Below are positions 1 to 5,375 of a DNA stretch of 6,269 bases, in pieces (position 1 is the stretch's first letter; each line of letters opens with the position of its first letter). Position numbers and translations under genes: made by a program. Origin of the DNA: Bordetella parapertussis (GTDB taxonomy: Bacteria > Pseudomonadota > Gammaproteobacteria > Burkholderiales > Burkholderiaceae_C). The stretch lies in assembly GCA_945907335.1 (NCBI GenBank), contig CAMDSU010000108.1, positions 1 through 6,269 on the forward strand. Direction: 5' to 3'. The notes beneath the pieces are model-generated. The model saw only the letters and a program-made list of their open reading frames with translations. It did no database searches and was not told the DNA's origin.

Positions 1-448
1 CATCCAAGCGGCGCTGACTCATCCGGAAACTGTTGAAACATTGGGCCACAATGTGCCGCGCATTTTCATGCTGGTATTTGCCATGGGTACTGGACTGGCG
101 GGCCTGGCGGGCGTGATTGGTGGCTTTACCTTCATTACTGAACCAGCAATGGCAGCCACCGTGGGCTCTGTCATATTTGTGGTGGTCGTGGTCGGCGGCA
201 TGGGGTCGCTAAGCGGCGCTTTTCTGGCGTCACTGTTGATTGGCGTCATACAAACATTTGCCGTGGCTGTCGACTACTCGATTTTGCAATTGCTCACCGA
301 CTTAGGTGTCAAACTGTCCGCCAACGCACAACACAACACCATGCTCCAACTGTCGGTTTCCCAGGCTGCGCCCGTGTTGCCCTATCTGTTCCTTGTGTTG
401 ATTCTGATCTTCCGCCCGCGCGGCTTATTGGGTAAACGCGATGTCTGA
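1..448 (+). CDS. livH: Branched-chain amino acid-type ABC transporter permease LivH, 3' part only
   Basis: This is the C-terminal half of an inner-membrane permease of the LivH family, one of the two membrane subunits of a Liv/HAAT importer. The gene is cut by the left edge: the frame is open from base 2, and 148 codons are visible before TGA at 446-448. The visible part starts in a cytoplasmic loop (HPETVETLGHNVPRI) of the kind that contacts the ATPases. It then has hydrophobic helices with the family-typical pattern AxGxGLAGLAGVIGG and VVVVVGGMGSLSGAFLASLLIGV, split by turns, and a last helix ending in FRPRGLLGKRDV, close to the usual LivH ending. The loop before the last helix (about bases 274-366) looks longer than in E. 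coli LivH as I remember it. The stop codon lies inside the start of livM, an 8-bp overlap. The family is clear, but the transported substrate cannot be told from this fragment. Confidence 0.92.
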   Translation, partial: IQAALTHPETVETLGHNVPRIFMLVFAMGTGLAGLAGVIGGFTFITEPAMAATVGSVIFVVVVVGGMGSLSGAFLASLLIGVIQTFAVAVDYSILQLLTDLGVKLSANAQHNTMLQLSVSQAAPVLPYLFLVLILIFRPRGLLGKRDV

Positions 449-1721
449 GCACGCCATCAAGACCAGTTTTATTTCCTCCAGTCAACTGGCCTGGGGTCTT
501 TTTGCCCTGCTGTTGGTCGTGGCACCTTGGGTATTCACCAGCAATTTATCCATGACCATGATGTCCCAGATGGGCATTGCGATCATCGCTTGTCTGTCCT
601 ACAACATCTTGCTGGGACAAGGCGGCATGCTCAGTTTTGGACATGCGGTTTACAGCGGCATGGGAAGTTATTTCACCATCCATGCATTGAACATGCTGGG
701 GCAGGGCACTTTTCATGTGCCGGTGTCTTTGTTGCCCTTGGTGGGTGGTTTGGCGGGAATGGGCTTTGCCATTTTGTTGGGCTTTGTCACCACGCGCAAA
801 TCTGGAACAACCTTCTCCATGATCACATTAGGCATGGCCGAATTGGTGTTTGCCATGTCACTTATGTTTTCAGAATTTTTCGGCGGCGAAGCCGGGGTGT
901 CAGGCAACCGTGTAGTTGGTGAAGCGGTGATGGGTATCAGTTTTGGGCCCCAACGGCAGGTCTACTATTTGATTGCTATCTACACCCTTGTCAGCATGGT
1001 CTTGTTATATGCCTTGACGCAAACACCTTTGGGTCGCATTCTCAATGCCGTTCGAGACAACCCGGAGCGTGTGGAATTCATTGGCTACAACACACAGCAA
1101 GTTCGTTACCGCGCATTCATCATTGCAGGATTTTTCGCCGGCATTGCCGGTGGTTTGGGGGCGATCAATTTTGAAATCGTGACGGCTGAAGTGGTGGGCC
1201 CAGCGCGATCAGGCGCTTATTTGTTGTTCACCTTTTTAGGCGGCGCAACCTTCTTTTTTGGGCCTGTGTGGGGTGGAATTTTGATGGTGCTGGCATTTGT
1301 GCTGCTCTCAGAGCTGACCAAGGCCTGGCTTCTTTACTTGGGCTTTATTTTTCTTTTCATGGTGGTTTATGCGCCGGGCGGTTTTGCAGCCTTGATCATG
1401 GTGAACCTGCGCATCATCAAAGCCGGTGCTTTTGGTCGTTTGCTCAGTAGCTATACAGGTTTGTTGTTGTCAGGTTTATTAATGCTGGCTGGTGCGAGCG
1501 CGTTGATTGAAATGATTTATCACATACAACTCAATGCCGCGATGAGTTCTCAGTTGGTGTTTGCGGGTGTCACCTTAGACACGCATGCCAACAGCCATTG
1601 GTGGGTTGCTGGCACATTATTGTTGGCTGGGCTTGGATTGTTCGAATGGCAACGCAAACGCTTCAAGCTTGTTTGGGACCAAGTGCAGTCTGAACTGGCG
1701 GGTGCAGGAGGCACCGCATGA
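441..1721 (+). CDS. livM: Branched-chain amino acid-type ABC transporter permease LivM with C-terminal extension
   Basis: This is the second inner-membrane permease of the importer, 426 residues long. A first hydrophobic helix lies at about 16-33. The LivM hallmark GQGGMLSFGHAVYSGMGSY is at 59-77. A cytoplasmic coupling loop beginning TPLGRILNAVRDNPERVEFIG (in two parts, 195-207 and 208-215) is where the ATPases would dock. The core ends as in most LivM proteins at YAPGGFAALI (310-319). About 100 further residues follow, with two more hydrophobic segments (about 338-359 and 387-401) joined by a polar loop and ending in a basic, then mixed tail (QRKRFK onward). This tail is longer than the classical family. 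The ATG at 441 overlaps the livH stop and has only a weak GGGT-like upstream element, so translation probably depends on coupling. The last codons overlap livG as ATGA. Confidence 0.94.
   Translation: MSEHAIKTSFISSSQLAWGLFALLLVVAPWVFTSNLSMTMMSQMGIAIIACLSYNILLGQGGMLSFGHAVYSGMGSYFTIHALNMLGQGTFHVPVSLLPLVGGLAGMGFAILLGFVTTRKSGTTFSMITLGMAELVFAMSLMFSEFFGGEAGVSGNRVVGEAVMGISFGPQRQVYYLIAIYTLVSMVLLYALTQTPLGRILNAVRDNPERVEFIGYNTQQVRYRAFIIAGFFAGIAGGLGAINFEIVTAEVVGPARSGAYLLFTFLGGATFFFGPVWGGILMVLAFVLLSELTKAWLLYLGFIFLFMVVYAPGGFAALIMVNLRIIKAGAFGRLLSSYTGLLLSGLLMLAGASALIEMIYHIQLNAAMSSQLVFAGVTLDTHANSHWWVAGTLLLAGLGLFEWQRKRFKLVWDQVQSELAGAGGTA
1706..1711 (+). promoter_or_regulatory. Strong ribosome binding site for livG
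   Basis: A perfect AGGAGG lies inside the last codons of livM, 6 nt before the ATG at 1718. It is the best Shine-Dalgarno in the window. It fixes the livG start and the ATGA overlap (1718-1721) with the livM stop. Confidence 0.85.
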
Positions 1722-2482
1722 ACCCAACTCCTTCATTGGTTCTGCGCAACCTGCACAAGCAATTTGGCAAAACGCAAATCATCCGCGGGGTTGATTTGAC
1801 CGTTCAAGCGGGCGAACGCGTTGCCATCATTGGTCCCAATGGGGCGGGCAAATCCACCCTGTTCAACCTGATCAGTGGCAGATTTGCACCCACCAGCGGT
1901 GAAATCCATTTGCATGGCCAACGTATCGACGGACTCAAACCCTTTGAAATCAATCGCCAGGGTTTGTCTCGCAGTTTTCAGATCACCAATATTTTTCCTA
2001 AGCTGAGCGTGTTTGAAAACCTGCGCTGTTCTGTTTTGTGGAGCTTGGGGCATCGCTACAGTTTTTGGACTTTTTTAAATCGCTTAAAGGATGCGAATGA
2101 TTTGGCGCATGTATGGATGGAGCGCATACAGTTGGCGCACAAGCGCGATGTATTGGCCATGAACCTCACCTATGCAGAGCAACGCGCCTTGGAAATCGGC
2201 ATCACCATGGCCGGCGGCGCTGATGTGGTTTTGCTTGATGAACCTACTGCCGGCATGAGCAAAAGCGAAACCGAGCGATTTATTGCATTGATCAAAACTG
2301 TCACGCAAGGCAAAACCCTGCTGACGGTCGAACACGACATGGGCGTGGTGTTTGGCTTGGCCGACAAAATTGCAGTGTTGGTGTATGGCGAAGTCATTGC
2401 ATTTGACACCCCAGACCAAGTGCGCGCCAATGCCCGCGTGCAAGAGGCCTATCTGGGCAGTTCACCCGACCAAGGCCATTGA
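1718..2482 (+). CDS. livG: Branched-chain amino acid-type ABC transporter ATP-binding protein LivG
   Basis: This is one of the two cytoplasmic ATPases that power the importer, 254 residues and full length for the family. Walker A GPNGAGKST is at 39-47, the Q-loop Gln at 88 in SRSFQITNIF, Walker B VVLLDE at 170-175 with catalytic Glu175, the D-loop region AGMS at 178-181, and the switch His at 206 (VEHDM). LivG-type features are the long helical insertion after the Q-loop and the C-terminal AYLG (244-247). The signature motif is unusual: LTYAEQRALEIG (150-161) replaces LSGGQ or LSYGQQ, so the usual Gly and Gln of the motif are Ala and Glu. I recall similar YAEQR forms in Burkholderiales homologues, so it is probably a lineage trait rather than decay. 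The start is set by the AGGAGG at 1706 and by the ATGA overlap with livM. It is expected to pair with the LivF-like ATPase that follows. Confidence 0.95.
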   Translation: MNPTPSLVLRNLHKQFGKTQIIRGVDLTVQAGERVAIIGPNGAGKSTLFNLISGRFAPTSGEIHLHGQRIDGLKPFEINRQGLSRSFQITNIFPKLSVFENLRCSVLWSLGHRYSFWTFLNRLKDANDLAHVWMERIQLAHKRDVLAMNLTYAEQRALEIGITMAGGADVVLLDEPTAGMSKSETERFIALIKTVTQGKTLLTVEHDMGVVFGLADKIAVLVYGEVIAFDTPDQVRANARVQEAYLGSSPDQGH

Positions 2483-2484
2483 CC

Positions 2485-3180
2485 ATGCTGCATATTGACC
2501 AACTTCACGCTTATTACGGCAAAAGTCATGTGCTGCAAGGCGTGAGCTTTGACATTGCCCAAGGCGAAATTGTGGCGTTGCTAGGCCGCAATGGTTCTGG
2601 CAGATCCACCACCGCCAAAGCCATCATGGGATTGGTCGATTGCCACGGTTCCATGACCTTCAAAGGGCAAAACCTGGTGCATCGCAAACCCTTTGACATT
2701 GCCCACATGGGCATAGGCTATGTGCCAGAGAACCGCGATATTTTCCCCAAACTCACGGTTCATCAAAACTTGTTGCTTGGACTCAAAGGCAAGGCGCCCA
2801 AAGGCCGCTGGCATTTTGATGACATGTACCAACTCTTTCCCCGCTTGCGTGAACGTCAACATACCGAGGCGGGTGTTTTGTCGGGTGGTGAGCAGCAAAT
2901 GCTGACCCTGTGCCGCACCCTCATGGGGGACCCCGAACTCATCATCATCGACGAACCCACTGAAGGACTGGCACCGAAAATTGTCGAACAAGTAGGTGTT
3001 TTTTTACAGGAACTTCGTAACCGCGGTGTGTCCGTGCTGCTGATTGAGCAAAAGCTCACGATTGCCATGCAAATCTCCGACCGCGCATTGGTCATGGGCC
3101 ATGGCAGCATGGTGTTCGACGGTACGCCTGAGCGTTTAAGAGAAGACGCAGCAGTTCGAAAAGAATGGCTAGAAGTCTGA
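2485..3180 (+). CDS. livF: Branched-chain amino acid-type ABC transporter ATP-binding protein LivF
   Basis: This is the second cytoplasmic ATPase of the importer, 231 residues from the ATG at 2485. That start lies 2 bp after the livG stop, and AAGG at 2472-2475 is at a suitable distance. A TTG at 2479 would add two residues but sits too close to that element. The Q-loop region reads YVPENRDIFPKLTV (79-92), with Glu where other ABC ATPases have Gln, as is usual in LivF. The signature LSGGEQQ is at 132-138 and Walker B LIIIDE at 152-157, with catalytic Glu157. The switch position reads LLIEQ (185-189), with Gln in place of His, also LivF-like. The odd residue is in Walker A, GRNGSGRST (34-42): the normally invariant Lys is Arg40, encoded by AGA at 2602-2604. 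The frame and all flanking motifs are intact, so this is not a frameshift. It probably acts with LivG as a heterodimer. Confidence 0.95.
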   Translation: MLHIDQLHAYYGKSHVLQGVSFDIAQGEIVALLGRNGSGRSTTAKAIMGLVDCHGSMTFKGQNLVHRKPFDIAHMGIGYVPENRDIFPKLTVHQNLLLGLKGKAPKGRWHFDDMYQLFPRLRERQHTEAGVLSGGEQQMLTLCRTLMGDPELIIIDEPTEGLAPKIVEQVGVFLQELRNRGVSVLLIEQKLTIAMQISDRALVMGHGSMVFDGTPERLREDAAVRKEWLEV

Positions 3181-3207
3181 CAAAACGCTGAGACTTCGGT
3201 CTACAAT
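3177..3207 (+). promoter_or_regulatory. Candidate sigma70-type promoter for the beta-oxidation genes
   Basis: CTGACA at 3177-3182 matches TTGACA at five of six positions, and TACAAT at 3202-3207 matches TATAAT at five of six. The spacer is 19 bp, longer than the ideal 17, which suggests a weak or activator-helped promoter. The -35 box overlaps the end of livF. The predicted start of transcription, about 3213-3215, falls at the left arm of the palindrome at 3211-3236. It would drive the hydratase/dehydrogenase and thiolase genes separately from the transporter operon. This rests on consensus matching by eye only. Confidence 0.45.
3191..3202 (+). other. Small UUCG tetraloop hairpin after livF
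   Basis: AGAC-TTCG-GTCT forms a perfect 4-bp stem closed by a C(UUCG)G tetraloop, a very stable loop type in RNA. It begins 10 nt after the livF stop. No U-run follows directly, so it is unlikely to terminate transcription on its own. It could protect the 3' end of the transporter mRNA, or be chance. It also lies within the spacer and first base of the candidate promoter. Confidence 0.3.
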
Positions 3208-3210
3208 TCA

Positions 3211-3236
3211 TAAAAAAGTACGGTCGTTCTTTTTTA
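3211..3236. promoter_or_regulatory. Palindromic operator candidate
   Basis: This is a 26-bp imperfect inverted repeat. The arms are TAAAAAAG-T-ACG and CGT-T-CTTTTTTA around a central GT; only position 9 of each arm breaks the symmetry, together with the 2-bp centre. Size, symmetry and position over the predicted transcription start fit an operator for a dimeric repressor. Fatty-acid and branched-chain acyl-CoA genes in betaproteobacteria are often controlled by TetR-family proteins such as FadP or LiuQ, so one of these is a reasonable guess. No regulator gene is in the window and I cannot match the motif to a specific protein. A terminator is less likely: the stem is almost all A-T and its centre is too tight for a normal loop. 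Confidence 0.55.
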
Positions 3237-3252
3237 ATCCATCTCCATTCAC

Positions 3253-3258
3253 AAGGAA
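3253..3258 (+). promoter_or_regulatory. Ribosome binding site for the hydratase/dehydrogenase gene
   Basis: AAGGAA lies about 6 nt before the ATG at 3264. It supports that ATG as the start; the protein begins [13 protein letters not shown], which fits the N-terminus of the enoyl-CoA hydratase fold without missing or extra residues. Confidence 0.75.
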
Positions 3259-3263
3259 CTTAC

Positions 3264-5366
3264 ATGAGTGCTGATTACGCAGTTCATGGCGATGTCGCCG
3301 TGATCTCCATGAATAACCCGCCCGTCAATGGACTGGGACTGGCAACCCGACAAGCCATTGTCAAAGGCTTGCAGCAAGCCGAGGCAGACGATACCGTCAA
3401 AGCGATCGTGATCACCGGCGCGGGCAAGGCTTTTTCCGGAGGCGCTGACATCAAAGAATTCGGCTCTTCCAAAGCTCTCCAAGAGCCCCATTTGCTCAGC
3501 GTTATCTCTGCGCTTGAAAACTGCAACAAACCTGTGGTTGCGGCTATTCACAGCGTGGCCATGGGCGGTGGCTTGGAGTTGGCTCTGGGCTGCCATTACC
3601 GCGTGGCCGCTCCCGGTACCGATGTCGCATTGCCCGAGGTCAAACTGGGCTTGATTCCCGGCGCTGGCGGTACACAACGTTTGCCGCGTGTCATTGGTGT
3701 TGAGGCCGCTCTGAACATGATCGTCAGCGGCGAACCTGTCAAGAGCGAAATGCTGGCCATGTTGCCCGGTCAAAAGTTGTTTGACCAGATGACCGAATCC
3801 AAAGACAGCTTGCTGCAAGAAGCGATTTCATTTGCGCAAAGCGTGGTCGGCACGACACCACTGCCGCTGGTTCGCAATTTGCCCTGCAAACACCCGAACG
3901 CAGACGCGTTTTTCAAATTCAGCCTGAACATGGTCAACGGCATGACCAAAGGCAAATACCCTGCACCACCCAAATGCATAGAGGCCGTGCAAAACGCCAC
4001 CAAAATGAAGTTCGACCAAGGCATGGCGGCCGAGCGTGAAATCTTCACCAACCTGATGTGGACGCCTGAGTGCCGTGCGCTGCGGCATTTGTTTGTCGCG
4101 CAACGCGCTGCCTCCAAAATCGACGATGTGCCTTCAGATACGCCTCAGCGCGAGATCAAGTCAGTGGCGGTCATCGGTGCAGGCACCATGGGTGGCGGTA
4201 TCAGCATGAATTTTCTCAATGCCGGTATTCCAGTGAAGATGCTTGAAATGAAGCAAGAAGCGCTGGACAAGGGCGTAGGCATTCTTCGCGGCAACTATGA
4301 AGCGCAAGTCAAAAAAGGCAAGTTGAAGGAAGACAAACTCAAGCAACGCATGGACTTGCTGAGCACCACCTTGAACTATGAGGATTTGAAAGACGCAGAC
4401 CTGGTGATCGAAGCGGTTTTCGAAGAAATCGGTGTCAAAGAACAGGTGTTCAAAAAACTCGATGAAGTGATGAAACCCGGGGCCATCCTGGCCTCCAACA
4501 CGTCTACATTGGATGTGAACGCCATTGCGCATTTCACACAGCGTCCTCACGACGTGGTTGGTTTGCATTTTTTCAGCCCCGCCAATGTGATGAAACTTTT
4601 AGAAGTGGTGCGCGGTGCGGACACCGCCAAAGACGTGATGGCCACGGTCATGTCTGTCGCCAAAAAAATCAAAAAGACGGCAGTGGTTTCAGGCGTGTGC
4701 GACGGCTTCATCGGCAACCGCATGATCGAACAATACAGCCGCCAAGCCGGTTTCCTGATTGAAGAAGGCTGCACGCCGCAACAGGTAGACAAGGCGGTTG
4801 AAAAATTTGGCTTTGCGATGGGCCCGTTTCGCATGGGTGACTTGGCCGGTAACGACATCGGTTGGGCGATCCGCAAACGCCGTTATGTGGAAAAGCCAGA
4901 CATGAAATACAGCAAGACGGCTGACTTGTTGTGCGAAATGGGTCGTTTCGGCCAAAAAGCAGGCAAGGGCTGGTATGACTATGTGCCGGGTAAGCGCGAC
5001 GCGATTTCCAGCAAAGAAGTGGAAGACATGATTGCCGGACACCGCCAGTCCTTAGGCATCACTGCGCGCAAAATCACAGACGATGAAATCGTACAGCGCT
5101 TGGTGTTTTCCTTGGTCAACGAAGCTGCTTATATTTTGGAAGAGGGTATTGCAGCCCGCGCCAGTGACATCGACATGGTTTACATCACCGGTTACGGCTT
5201 CCCCATTTACCGTGGCGGCCCCATGATGTATGCCGATCAGTTCGGTTTATTCAACATGGTGCAAGCCATGCACCGCTTCTCTCAAAACCCGCACGACGAC
5301 GCAACATTTTGGCAACCGGCTCCGCTGCTCGCCCGACTGGTCGCCGAAGGTAAAAATTTCAATTAA
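3264..5366 (+). CDS. Bifunctional enoyl-CoA hydratase / 3-hydroxyacyl-CoA dehydrogenase (FadB/FadJ-like)
   Basis: This cytoplasmic beta-oxidation enzyme has 700 residues. It hydrates trans-2-enoyl-CoA and then oxidises the 3-hydroxyacyl-CoA with NAD+. The N-terminal crotonase domain (about 1-185) has the oxyanion-hole segment SGGADIKEF (58-66) and both catalytic glutamates: Glu105 in [10 protein letters not shown] and Glu125 in [21 protein letters not shown] helical linker (about 185-295) leads to the dehydrogenase domain. That domain has the NAD-binding loop GAGTMG (305-310) and the catalytic set Ser414 (SNTST), His435 (GLHFFSP), Glu447 (KLLEVV) and Asn485 (GFIGNR). Two C-terminal dehydrogenase domains follow, with [11 protein letters not shown] (563-573) and [13 protein letters not shown] (646-658). 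Domain order and length resemble the peroxisomal multifunctional enzyme type 1 group as much as E. coli FadB (729 residues), so I give no gene symbol. It is followed 9 bp later by a thiolase and is probably controlled by the promoter and palindrome upstream. All key residues are present, so it should be active; chain-length preference is unknown. Confidence 0.96.
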   Translation: MSADYAVHGDVAVISMNNPPVNGLGLATRQAIVKGLQQAEADDTVKAIVITGAGKAFSGGADIKEFGSSKALQEPHLLSVISALENCNKPVVAAIHSVAMGGGLELALGCHYRVAAPGTDVALPEVKLGLIPGAGGTQRLPRVIGVEAALNMIVSGEPVKSEMLAMLPGQKLFDQMTESKDSLLQEAISFAQSVVGTTPLPLVRNLPCKHPNADAFFKFSLNMVNGMTKGKYPAPPKCIEAVQNATKMKFDQGMAAEREIFTNLMWTPECRALRHLFVAQRAASKIDDVPSDTPQREIKSVAVIGAGTMGGGISMNFLNAGIPVKMLEMKQEALDKGVGILRGNYEAQVKKGKLKEDKLKQRMDLLSTTLNYEDLKDADLVIEAVFEEIGVKEQVFKKLDEVMKPGAILASNTSTLDVNAIAHFTQRPHDVVGLHFFSPANVMKLLEVVRGADTAKDVMATVMSVAKKIKKTAVVSGVCDGFIGNRMIEQYSRQAGFLIEEGCTPQQVDKAVEKFGFAMGPFRMGDLAGNDIGWAIRKRRYVEKPDMKYSKTADLLCEMGRFGQKAGKGWYDYVPGKRDAISSKEVEDMIAGHRQSLGITARKITDDEIVQRLVFSLVNEAAYILEEGIAARASDIDMVYITGYGFPIYRGGPMMYADQFGLFNMVQAMHRFSQNPHDDATFWQPAPLLARLVAEGKNFN

Positions 5367-5369
5367 GGA
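5365..5369 (+). promoter_or_regulatory. Ribosome binding site for the thiolase, overlapping the upstream stop codon
   Basis: AAGGA overlaps the last two bases of the TAA stop (5364-5366) of the hydratase/dehydrogenase and lies 6 nt before the ATG at 5376. This fixes the thiolase start and suggests coupled translation of the two enzymes. Confidence 0.8.
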
Positions 5370-5375
5370 CACACC

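Noticed and set aside
2479..2484. TTG at 2479 as the livF start, overlapping the livG stop
   Set aside because: The ATG at 2485 is only two codons later, is a better start codon and lies at a better distance from the AAGG at 2472-2475. Only two residues are at stake.
2602..2604. Arg codon in the LivF Walker A as a sequencing error or pseudogene sign
   Set aside because: The frame is intact, all other ATPase motifs are preserved and flanking P-loop residues are conserved, and I recall the same GRNGxGRST form in related proteins. It is treated as a genuine variant.
2581..2991. Antisense and alternative-frame open stretches inside the two ATPase genes
   Set aside because: All overlap well-supported ABC ATPase motifs on the + strand and have His/Gln-rich translations without domain resemblance; they are composition shadows.
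3211..3236. The palindrome as an intrinsic terminator for livF
   Set aside because: It ends in a T-run, but the stem is mostly A-T with an internal mismatch and a 2-nt centre that cannot form a normal loop. Its location right after a -10-like box fits an operator better. Partial termination cannot be excluded.
3249..3818. Antisense open frame of 189 codons opposite the start of the hydratase/dehydrogenase
   Set aside because: It lies opposite a strongly recognisable crotonase domain with intact catalytic residues. Its translation is rich in Gln, His, Ala and Asp as is typical of mirror frames, and shows no family motif.
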